The notes below the pieces were generated by a model. That model searched no databases, was not told where the DNA came from, and was given only the letters and a program-made list of their open reading frames with translations. Positions 22,574 to 28,116 of a DNA stretch of 28,116 nt are shown one piece after another. Source of the DNA: a virus. A program made the position numbers and the translations under genes. The first letter of the stretch is position 1, and the number at the start of each line of letters is the position of its first letter. The stretch lies in the IMG/VR virus record IMGVR_UViG_3300017949_000043, positions 1 to 28,116 of that record; one strand, 5' to 3'.

Positions 22574-22777
22574 TCAAGTGTTGGAGGAATTATTTTTTAT
22601 TTCTTCTGCACATTCATCACAAATAAACCTCGTTCCATCATTATAAACCATGTGTACATACTCGGTTTCTATGTCTTCCCACCGGTAGTGACAAGAGTTG
22701 CATATCAACCAACATTTCCTCTTATTGGGCATACGTTGGAAATCTAAATAAGTGTGTACTCTTTCAAGGATTTTCAT
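22574..22777 (-). CDS. Small zinc-ribbon protein
   Basis: A 67-residue protein with two cysteine pairs, CNSC (about 26-29) and CDEC (about 53-56), the spacing of a zinc ribbon. The start is basic and aromatic (MKILERVHTYLDFQRMPNKR). Such small zinc ribbons often bind nucleic acid or host transcription proteins. It follows the 50-residue gene with a one-base TAATG overlap, so it belongs to the replication transcript. Confidence 0.7.
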   Translation of the reverse strand: MKILERVHTYLDFQRMPNKRKCWLICNSCHYRWEDIETEYVHMVYNDGTRFICDECAEEIKNNSSNT

Positions 22778-22929
22778 TAGTTCAGATTAATAGCGACTAT
22801 TTGTTCTTCCTCAAAAAAGCCATTGGTGACATAATACCACAACACTTGTGAGCATCCCATAGGCTCTAACAGTTCCAAAGAGGTGAGTTCTATCTCGTAG
22901 TCTCCTTGCATGAAACCTAAATCATTCAT
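22777..22929 (-). CDS. 50-residue unrecognised protein
   Basis: A short gene from ATG at 22927-22929: MNDLGFMQGDYEIELTSLEL, then LEPMGCSQVLWYYVTNGFFE and EEQIVAINLN. It overlaps the end of the helicase gene by eight bases and the start of the zinc-ribbon gene by one, which supports real translation as part of this operon. Acidic and beta-like; no family recognised. Confidence 0.6.
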   Translation of the reverse strand: MNDLGFMQGDYEIELTSLELLEPMGCSQVLWYYVTNGFFEEEQIVAINLN

Positions 22930-24169
22930 ATTTTCTGTTTTTAAAAGTTAATTTAATCATTCCGGTATCTCCCATCCTATGCTTGGGAATTAAAAGTTCG
23001 GTAAAATCATCCTCTTTAGCAACATCAACATAATACCCTTCTCTGTATAAGAATAATACTATGTCCGCATCTTGCTCTATAGCTCCACTCTCCCTGAGAT
23101 CAGAAAGCATAGGTCTTTTATTCTCTCTCCTCTCAAGGTATCTTGACAACTGGCTCAAGCATATAATAGGTATGTTGCAATTAGCCTTATGAGCAGTCAG
23201 CTTCAGCATCCTAGACATATACTCCACCTCTCCTTGCTTACTATTGAATCCCGACCTTTGCGAACTCATCAACTGAAGATAGTCAATAACCACCAAGCCT
23301 ACGCCATACTTCCGTACAGAGAACTTTATGGAATTGACAATATCCTCAACGGTTATCTTATCATCATATATGAAGATAGGTAATTTATTGATGTGCTCAA
23401 GAGCTTTTTCTATCTCCCTTATTTCCTCGCTATTCAACGACCCAGTCCTCATATATTGTGTGCTGATGCCTGTTTTTATCTCTACCATACACATAAGGAG
23501 CTGATCGGAACTCATCTCCAAGCTATAGATGGCACTAGGAACGCCACTCTCTGCACTCGCCAATAACTGATTAAGGCTAAAGGTAGTCTTACCCATTCCT
23601 GGTCTAGCCCCAAGAATTATCAAATCTGAATTCTGCCATCCACCGGTAAGAGAATTTAACTTAGGAATACCGCTTGATACACCACTCATCCCCTTATGTT
23701 CCGTAGAGGCATAAATGGAGTCCATAAAATCCTTAGTCATAGCTCCAACGTGGTAATCCTTCTTGTCGGAATCCTCATAAAAGGAATCTAAGCCACTAAG
23801 AGCCAAAGAAATTATCTTCTCCGGAGCATCGCCACTCAAAATGCCATCAGAGATCGTTGAATTTATCTCGTAGAGCTTGGTTTTCATATATGCCTCTATA
23901 ATGCCATCCTCATACTTTTTAAAGTTTTTGGTGACACAAGCATACATATAATCATCCTTGAGTTTCTCAAAACTGATTTTAAAGCGTTCTAAGGCGATAT
24001 CTGACACCAAGCTAAGGTCAATATCATCTTGGTCGTAGATATGCTCTGAAATCGCCTCAAAAAGCCCTCTATGGGCATTATTTGAAAAGTGCTGAGGTCT
24101 GATTCTGGAATCGTATATTAAACTAGGCTTTCTGAGTAGGCATCCTATGAGCGATTTTTCTAAGTTCAT
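22922..24169 (-). CDS. dnaB: Replicative DNA helicase (DnaB-like)
   Basis: This helicase would form a ring at the phage replication fork and unwind DNA with ATP. The 415-residue protein has the DnaB N-terminal helical domain (starts MNLEKSLIGCLLRKPSLI), Walker A GARPGMGKTTF (187-197), Walker B VVIDYLQLM (293-301) and the family block SQLSRYLERRENKRPMLSDL, followed by RESGAIEQDADIVLFLYREG. It ends slightly early (KHRMGDTGMIKLTFKNRKYE) but is complete for a phage version. Its ATG overlaps the initiator-like gene by four bases, so helicase and probable loader are made together. High confidence. Confidence 0.95.
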   Translation of the reverse strand: MNLEKSLIGCLLRKPSLIYDSRIRPQHFSNNAHRGLFEAISEHIYDQDDIDLSLVSDIALERFKISFEKLKDDYMYACVTKNFKKYEDGIIEAYMKTKLYEINSTISDGILSGDAPEKIISLALSGLDSFYEDSDKKDYHVGAMTKDFMDSIYASTEHKGMSGVSSGIPKLNSLTGGWQNSDLIILGARPGMGKTTFSLNQLLASAESGVPSAIYSLEMSSDQLLMCMVEIKTGISTQYMRTGSLNSEEIREIEKALEHINKLPIFIYDDKITVEDIVNSIKFSVRKYGVGLVVIDYLQLMSSQRSGFNSKQGEVEYMSRMLKLTAHKANCNIPIICLSQLSRYLERRENKRPMLSDLRESGAIEQDADIVLFLYREGYYVDVAKEDDFTELLIPKHRMGDTGMIKLTFKNRKYE

Positions 24170-24786
24170 AGTTCTCTATACGTCTTAGTTTGTTTCTCTA
24201 GTGAATTATCCAACTTTGCCTCTCTGATAAACAATCCTTGCCATCCATTAGCCTCAGATGAGTCTACGGCAGTCTTTAAATCGACATAAGAATTTGCAAG
24301 GAACTTGTCCACCAAGTTTCTAGCGGTAGACTTTATCTTAATAGGCTTTTTTAACTCTTGGCGGTAATTTACCCACTTTAAGAGTAGTTCTTTCTTCTCT
24401 ATAGATAACTTATCCGTTAAACCTTCAAAGGCTTTAGGGAACACCAGAGAGTCTTCTACCGGCTCATCTTCTTGAGCCACAACACCGAATCCTGGAATGG
24501 GCAAATTCTTATGCTTTAAAAGAACAATAGTCCTTCCAATAATTTCACCCCTCTCCTTACGGATCTCACTACGGATATATCCCTTATTCTTCAAATTGGT
24601 GACTATCTGAGACACCCTACCCTTAGTAAAACCAAAGTAGTCACTAAAGTAAGCATTGGACTGGCGTACTGCACCCTCCCTATTTAAACTCATTACCTTA
24701 GAGTAAAACAATATCTCCATAAAAGTCAGGTTGGTATCATCCCACACCTCTGCCGGTATCCACAACCCTAAATCATCATGTATCAT
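24166..24786 (-). CDS. Winged-helix replication initiator / helicase-loader-like protein
   Basis: A 206-residue protein. Residues about 40-80 form a winged helix (NAYFSDYFGFTKGRVSQIVT, NLKNKGYIRSEIRKERG), preceded by LWIPAEVWDDTNLTFMEILF, a start typical of phage replisome organisers. The C-terminal region (KPIKIKSTARNLVDKF and SSEANGWQGLFI) resembles DnaD/DnaT-like loaders that place the helicase on the origin. It is translated with the helicase through an ATGA overlap. The role is inferred from this pairing and the motif pattern. Confidence 0.85.
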   Translation of the reverse strand: MIHDDLGLWIPAEVWDDTNLTFMEILFYSKVMSLNREGAVRQSNAYFSDYFGFTKGRVSQIVTNLKNKGYIRSEIRKERGEIIGRTIVLLKHKNLPIPGFGVVAQEDEPVEDSLVFPKAFEGLTDKLSIEKKELLLKWVNYRQELKKPIKIKSTARNLVDKFLANSYVDLKTAVDSSEANGWQGLFIREAKLDNSLEKQTKTYREL

Positions 24787-24986
24787 ATTTCGTTGATTTT
24801 TTTAAGTAATCTAAAGAACTCATCATCTTCAGCCTCTTGCCTCTTCGCCTCTTGGAGATCAAACTTGATGAGCATTCTCTTTTCTTCGTCTGACAAGTCA
24901 AACCACCCATCTACATTGAGAAGCTCCCTAAGTGAGAACTTCTGCAATGCAATAGGTTTTCCATCCTTAAATATAATGTCTGCCAT
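24783..24986 (-). CDS. Unrecognised small acidic protein
   Basis: A 67-residue protein, MADIIFKDGKPIALQKFSLR, then ELLNVDGWFDLSDEEKRMLI and a charged C-terminal helix (EAKRQEAEDDEFFRLLKKI). It overlaps the initiator gene by four bases and shares one base with the SSB-like gene, so it lies within the replication operon. It may be an adaptor of the replisome, but no family is recognised. Confidence 0.7.
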   Translation of the reverse strand: MADIIFKDGKPIALQKFSLRELLNVDGWFDLSDEEKRMLIKFDLQEAKRQEAEDDEFFRLLKKINEI

Positions 24987-25258
24987 CAGAAAGGTAAGTC
25001 ACCATCTTTTTTAGGGTTTTTTAAACTACCAGCCTTCTGATTATCCGGCTTCCATTGGCTTACCTCCATATAGTGAGTCCATCCCTTTGCAGAAGGAGAC
25101 TTTCTCTCTCTGGAGTCAATAGTGATGAAATCAGTTCCCTCGCTCTTCATAAACTCCACCATCTTATTGATGTCATCCTTGTGGAACTGAATCTTTTGGA
25201 AATCACCATACTTACTGTTGATTGTTTTTGCGTTGCCAACATAAATTTTGTCTGTCAT
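24986..25258 (-). CDS. SSB-like protein with DLPF tail
   Basis: A 90-residue protein, MTDKIYVGNAKTINSKYGDF, with a small beta domain (QKIQFHKDDINKMVEFMKSE) and RERKSPSAKGWTHYMEVSQW. It ends in a flexible segment and DGDLPF, which resembles the C-terminal tip by which bacterial SSB proteins recruit partners (typically DDDIPF). It is short for an OB-fold SSB, so it may bind DNA as a minimal version or mimic the SSB tip. Its place beside the initiator and helicase genes supports a replication role. Confidence 0.75.
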   Translation of the reverse strand: MTDKIYVGNAKTINSKYGDFQKIQFHKDDINKMVEFMKSEGTDFITIDSRERKSPSAKGWTHYMEVSQWKPDNQKAGSLKNPKKDGDLPF

Positions 25259-25272
25259 TTCTATTGTTTTTA

Positions 25273-25467
25273 TTAATTAATAAATGTTGCCTTATTTAAT
25301 ACTTCCTCACTTATCTTTCCCTCCCACTCGAAACCCAACCGGTTTCTACATTTAACTCTATAGATAGGCATATTGCCCATACTCCACACAAAAGTGTCTA
25401 TGCCTAATACCTCATAGGTTATAGACTTAGCTACCAGCTTATCACCTATATTAAATTGATGTTTCAT
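25273..25467 (-). CDS. Unrecognised small SH3-like protein
   Basis: A 64-residue protein, MKHQFNIGDKLVAKSITYEV, with FVWSMGNMPIYRVKCRNRLG and WEGKISEEVLNKATFIN. The G-D-x-V opening and alternating strands suggest a small beta barrel. It overlaps the end of the NinG-like gene by 17 bases. No family recognised. Confidence 0.65.
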   Translation of the reverse strand: MKHQFNIGDKLVAKSITYEVLGIDTFVWSMGNMPIYRVKCRNRLGFEWEGKISEEVLNKATFIN

Positions 25468-26080
25468 TGTTATAAATTCCTATAAGTTTATTAATATCAT
25501 CTCTACTAAGCTCCTCCCCAGACTGCAACCTCTTGAGAACATCATTAGCCCTCTTCAATGCTGCCATCTTATCCGGCTTTGTTAATTTAAGAGTAGGGTA
25601 CAACAAAGGTAATCCTTCTACATACTTCCGCCTCTCGAAACCATATCTGACCTCTAATCCCTCTAGCATCAATCCATCGTCAGTCTGACTCCTATTGGAA
25701 AAAGTGCCTTGCTTATGTATGTTCCAAAGGTGATAAGACAAAGACTTATATCTACCACGAGGAATTACATGACCAGCCTCAAACCTATTGTTATTGTCAA
25801 AAGGTCGTGCCATACATGGTTGGTCTTCATCTAAGACCATCACTATCTTATTGATAACTTTTTGAAGGGTGTCGACCTTTGTCGTAAGCCCCAACTCTTT
25901 CTTATATTGCTCTTTTTTCTGTCTCCACGCTTTCTTCCTCTCTTTTTCTAATACTCCCTTAATGTAGACATCTTGACATTCTTCACTACACCACTTGCAC
26001 CAAGTATTACCCATCTTCCTTTCATACTTAGCCTTACACACTCTACAAGTGTATGTCTTTATCTTATTCGGATCACTCAT
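25451..26080 (-). CDS. ninG: NinG-like recombination/nuclease protein
   Basis: A 209-residue protein using the ATG at 26078-26080, which overlaps the lipoprotein gene by eight bases; an ATG eleven codons further upstream is less likely. It has the NinG (Rap) layout: an N-terminal cysteine ribbon (C12, C15, C28, C31, C35), a long charged helix, and the HNH-like block EAGHVIPRGRYKSLSYHLWN. In lambda this protein helps recombination by resolving branched DNA. Here it would act in phage recombination or replication-linked repair. Family call is by motif pattern; good confidence. Confidence 0.85.
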   Translation of the reverse strand: MSDPNKIKTYTCRVCKAKYERKMGNTWCKWCSEECQDVYIKGVLEKERKKAWRQKKEQYKKELGLTTKVDTLQKVINKIVMVLDEDQPCMARPFDNNNRFEAGHVIPRGRYKSLSYHLWNIHKQGTFSNRSQTDDGLMLEGLEVRYGFERRKYVEGLPLLYPTLKLTKPDKMAALKRANDVLKRLQSGEELSRDDINKLIGIYNNETSI

Positions 26081-26336
26081 CACATTTATTTGGACACAAA
26101 GGACATGGCTCATACTGAGATAGTATTCTTCTATCCATAATTAGCACCCGACAGTCCACCTCATCCTCTTTAAGCTCATTCCATATCATTCTTGCCTCTA
26201 TGGTAGACTCATTGCGAGATAAGACCTCTATGGCAAAATTATAGCCTACAGCCTTGTACTTATCTGTATGATTATTATAGCATGATGCCATTAGTAAAAG
26301 TAAGAAAAACCATTTATTTGATCTGTTCTTTATCAT
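26073..26336 (-). CDS. Small lipoprotein
   Basis: An 87-residue protein from ATG at 26334-26336, MIKNRSNKWFFLLLLMASCY; a longer upstream start is possible but would spoil the signal. The basic start, hydrophobic core and MASC give a lipoprotein signal with the lipidated cysteine at 19. The mature part ends cysteine-rich (CPLCPNKCDE). It starts two bases after the nuclease stop and overlaps the NinG-like gene by eight bases. A cell-surface role such as superinfection exclusion or an outer spanin is possible; an odd neighbour for DNA genes. Confidence 0.7.
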   Translation of the reverse strand: MIKNRSNKWFFLLLLMASCYNNHTDKYKAVGYNFAIEVLSRNESTIEARMIWNELKEDEVDCRVLIMDRRILSQYEPCPLCPNKCDE

Positions 26337-26338
26337 AG

Positions 26339-26785
26339 CTATTCTATGTTGATGCTTTCTTTTATCCAAGAACTGCACCACTTTTTTATAAGATGCACCG
26401 GAACTAAATAAGCCTTTTTACTTGCCTTATCACCATTACCCACAAACTTAACATAAGGCTTATTCCATAACATGATCTGCCTTATAAGTTCTTGTGGTTC
26501 TATCCAATAAAAATAATCCCCTGTGCATATTACCCAGTCATCTGCTTTGGTTGTAAGCAATCCAGATGGTCTGCCAAACATTTCAATCTCAATAACTATA
26601 TTACCAGTCTCTTGAGATTTAAGATCAGCTTTAACCTCTATCGCTCTGTTTATTTCTGGAATCCAAATGTCGTAAGGCTTAAACTTTCCTGGAACAATAA
26701 ATGCACATGGATATTTTAAATGCACCCTATCAAGAATGTACTCCTCAAACTTTTTACCATATGCCAATGCTTCTTTAAATTCCAT
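26339..26785 (-). CDS. PD-(D/E)XK-type nuclease (putative)
   Basis: A 148-residue protein with the restriction-endonuclease-like fold signature: YGKKFEEYILDR helix, D39 in KPYDIWIP, and E50-V-K52 in RAIEVKAD. These are the expected metal-binding and catalytic residues. Size and context next to NinG-like and replication genes fit a phage recombination or Holliday-junction-type nuclease. The exact substrate cannot be read. Confidence 0.8.
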   Translation of the reverse strand: MEFKEALAYGKKFEEYILDRVHLKYPCAFIVPGKFKPYDIWIPEINRAIEVKADLKSQETGNIVIEIEMFGRPSGLLTTKADDWVICTGDYFYWIEPQELIRQIMLWNKPYVKFVGNGDKASKKAYLVPVHLIKKWCSSWIKESINIE

Positions 26786-26891
26786 TCAACATAATTGCAG
26801 ATGCAACCCCAATTAAAGACACAATAGCTCCTACCACCATGCCTAAATAAAAACTATTATCGTCTTTCGTCTTCATCAATGCTTTGCTCAT
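26775..26891 (-). CDS. Small single-pass membrane protein
   Basis: A short frame read from ATG at 26889-26891 (38 residues; a start at 26876 or 26939 is also possible): MSKALMKTKDDNSFYLGMVV, then GAIVSLIGVASAIMLNGI. It is one membrane helix near the C-terminus. It overlaps the zinc-ribbon gene by about 35 bases and the nuclease gene by 11, so all three may be coupled. Length and start remain uncertain. Confidence 0.45.
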   Translation of the reverse strand: MSKALMKTKDDNSFYLGMVVGAIVSLIGVASAIMLNGI

Positions 26892-26994
26892 TGCCACACC
26901 AATCACACCAATAGTGGTCGTGCCTTTTTTCCATTTCATAACATCCACAGTTATTGCAGATTGCTGATAGCTTGTTTATCTCTTTCATTGTCAT
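26857..26994 (-). CDS. 45-residue zinc-ribbon protein
   Basis: A short frame from ATG at 26992-26994 (or 26986-26988): MTMKEINKLSAICNNCGCYE, then MEKRHDHYWCDWCGNEQSID and EDERR. Two CxxC pairs (C13-C16 and C30-C33) make a zinc ribbon. The frame overlaps the 3' end of the cytosine methyltransferase gene by 44 bases and the small membrane frame. The cysteine pattern makes chance unlikely. Confidence 0.6.
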   Translation of the reverse strand: MTMKEINKLSAICNNCGCYEMEKRHDHYWCDWCGNEQSIDEDERR

Positions 26995-27937
26995 TGTCTA
27001 TGATTTGTATTGCCTTAAAAATAGGATATACCACTTGAGGAACTATTGCGTTTCCGTAGGCTTTGATGGATTCTTGCCTCCACTTTGAAAAGGGGATAGA
27101 GTCCAAACTATCGGAAATCCCATCATTTCTGCTACAAACAGGGGGTTGAGTTGGGAAGGAATCAAAGTTGGGTCGTTCGTATCTTCTGCGATTGTTTTCA
27201 TAACCACAGTAAGACCTACTTGTTTCCCCAATTCTGCCCTCCTTTTGTTGCATTTGTTGTTCATACTCCCTCGATCTCTGTTGTCTGAGGCATTCGGTGT
27301 CGGCAGCATCTTCGCCACTTGTGCTAAGTTTAGACCGAATCCGTTGCCTGTTTTCACTCCACCCTCCTTGCTGTTTGTCTGCTCCTTTACTTGTCTCTGC
27401 CTCTCCTCTATTTCCTCTATAGTCCAATCCTCCCTCGTGTACATGACAGTTGTAGTAGGCAACAAACCACACTCTATCTCTTCTGTGGGGAGCGTTGACA
27501 CTTGCAGCCGGAAGAACAACCGATTGTACTTCGTACCCTTCATTTTCCAAGTCATTATGCACCTCCTCGAATACCAATCCTCCATCCCAAGTAATAATTC
27601 CAGAAACGTTCTCCCCCACGATGTACTTTGGCTTAATTTCTCGTATTGCTCTAAGCATTTCAGGGAAGAGATGTCTCTCATCTTCTTTTCCCTTTTGCTT
27701 TCCTGCAACTGAGTAGGGTTGGCATGGGAATCCTCCTGTAAGAACATCGACTCGTCCTCGCCAAATAGTGAAATCTGTTTTCGTAATGTCTTCATAACTT
27801 TTGCTTTGTGGGAAATGGTATTCCAAAACCTTTCTCCCAAATTGATTAATCTCACAATGAAATAGGTTTTCCCACCCCATCCACTCGGCAGCTAAATCAA
27901 AACCACCGATACCACTAAATAGACTTGCGTGTGTCAT
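26951..27937 (-). CDS. C5-cytosine DNA methyltransferase
   Basis: The enzyme transfers a methyl group to carbon 5 of cytosine in a specific site. The 328-residue protein has motif I SLFSGIGGFDLA (5-16), motif IV with catalytic cysteine GGFPCQPYS (68-76), motif VI ENV (109-111), motif VIII NAPHRRDRVWFVA (148-160) and motif X AYGNAIVPQV (about 292-301); the target-recognition region lies between VIII and X. No restriction partner is seen, so it is likely a solitary phage enzyme for evading host restriction. It follows the partial gene at 27969. About 250 codons of another open frame lie inside it. Confidence 0.95.
   Translation of the reverse strand: MTHASLFSGIGGFDLAAEWMGWENLFHCEINQFGRKVLEYHFPQSKSYEDITKTDFTIWRGRVDVLTGGFPCQPYSVAGKQKGKEDERHLFPEMLRAIREIKPKYIVGENVSGIITWDGGLVFEEVHNDLENEGYEVQSVVLPAASVNAPHRRDRVWFVAYYNCHVHEGGLDYRGNRGEAETSKGADKQQGGWSENRQRIRSKLSTSGEDAADTECLRQQRSREYEQQMQQKEGRIGETSRSYCGYENNRRRYERPNFDSFPTQPPVCSRNDGISDSLDSIPFSKWRQESIKAYGNAIVPQVVYPIFKAIQIIDNDNERDKQAISNLQ
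27043..27795 (-). CDS. Overprinted frame inside the C5-methyltransferase gene
   Basis: On the same strand, shifted by one base, an open frame runs 250 codons from ATG (27793-27795) wholly inside the methyltransferase gene. It begins MKTLRKQISLFGEDESMFLQ and contains SWGRTFLELLLGMEDWYS, GTKYNRLFFRLQVSTLPTEE, MLPTPNASDNRDRG, and ends LNPLFVAEMMGFPIVWT, a sequence set I recall in proteins annotated as separate genes in other Bacteroidetes phages. In part the alternative frame may be constrained by the methyltransferase motifs (GGFPCQP reads as QEDSHANP). Whether it is translated is unproven. Confidence 0.45.
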   Translation of the reverse strand: MKTLRKQISLFGEDESMFLQEDSHANPTQLQESKREKKMRDISSLKCLEQYEKLSQSTSWGRTFLELLLGMEDWYSRRCIMTWKMKGTKYNRLFFRLQVSTLPTEEIECGLLPTTTVMYTREDWTIEEIEERQRQVKEQTNSKEGGVKTGNGFGLNLAQVAKMLPTPNASDNRDRGSMNNKCNKRRAELGKQVGLTVVMKTIAEDTNDPTLIPSQLNPLFVAEMMGFPIVWTLSPFQSGGKNPSKPTETQ

Positions 27938-27968
27938 TTACTTACACTATTCGTTTGTTTAATTTTTT

Positions 27969-28116
27969 TTATGGCTTAAAGTATATCTTCTCACCACTCT
28001 TCTTATCAAAGAAAAAGAAACGTGGTACTGCAATGGTGTCAAGCACAGTCTCTGTTCTGATAAAGAACTTTGTCTCCGCAGTAATGCCAACTCCAGTTGT
28101 ATCACTCGCCACAATA
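27969..28116 (-). CDS. Unrecognised protein, 5' end outside window
   Basis: The last 48 codons and the TAA (27969-27971) of a gene that enters from the right: IVASDTTGVGITAETKFFIR, TETVLDTIAVPRFFFFDKKS and GEKIYFKP. It is beta-like without recognised motifs. A short A-rich gap of 31 bases separates it from the methyltransferase gene, so the two may share a transcript. Confidence 0.7.
   Translation of the reverse strand, partial: IVASDTTGVGITAETKFFIRTETVLDTIAVPRFFFFDKKSGEKIYFKP

Noticed and set aside
27146-27712. 188-codon plus-strand frame opposite the cytosine methyltransferase gene
   Set aside because: No recognisable protein features, and antisense to two better-supported frames; it most likely reflects their codon pattern.
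27937-27960. TAGTGTAAG half-site before the methyltransferase gene
   Set aside because: Only half of the palindrome is present, with no TACAC at the right spacing.

Overview
The window looks like part of a tailed dsDNA (siphovirus-type) phage or prophage infecting a member of the Bacteroidetes. The reasons are the AT-rich DNA, intergenic -7 boxes of the form TAnnTTTG, A-rich start-codon leaders without Shine-Dalgarno motifs, and several protein families typical of phages from that phylum. Every gene I accept lies on the minus strand, so the biological order runs from high to low coordinates. No integrase, lysogeny repressor, tRNA or CRISPR array was seen.

In transcription order, 28116-22900 carries DNA metabolism: a C5-cytosine methyltransferase with a long second reading frame inside it, small zinc-ribbon and membrane proteins, a PD-(D/E)XK-type nuclease, a small lipoprotein, a NinG-like protein, an SSB-like protein ending in DLPF, a winged-helix initiator/loader-like protein and a DnaB-type helicase. 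From 22900 to 20579 there is a tight run of small unrecognised genes, including one zinc ribbon, with a repeated 31-bp leader element and an extreme A-tract leader. From 20410 to 18360 there is a very AT-rich cassette with its own promoter and a strong terminator. It is bounded by copies of a palindrome and of TGGGCA repeats. From 18360 to 17370 lies a gene-free control region with tandem palindromes, repeats, hairpins and an AT-rich repeat cluster.

From 17370 to 1 is the late module: small membrane proteins (one holin-like), a probable small terminase subunit, a DNA methyltransferase, the large terminase subunit, a small gene, a probable tail tube or decoration protein, portal, a small gene, scaffold-like protein, major capsid protein, head-tail connector and neck proteins, a gene in the tail-chaperone position, the tape measure protein, and the start of a distal tail protein that leaves the window.

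The strongest unexplained signal is a palindrome, GTGTA-N5-TACAC, found five times and only between genes. One copy directly abuts a TAnnTTTG box, another lies a short way downstream of one, and three lie in the gene-free control regions. It looks like the operator of a phage regulon. The second is the overprinted frame in the cytosine methyltransferase gene: about 250 codons without a stop, encoding a protein that resembles one I recall being annotated in other Bacteroidetes phages. All functional calls come from reading motifs and gene order; no database search was possible.
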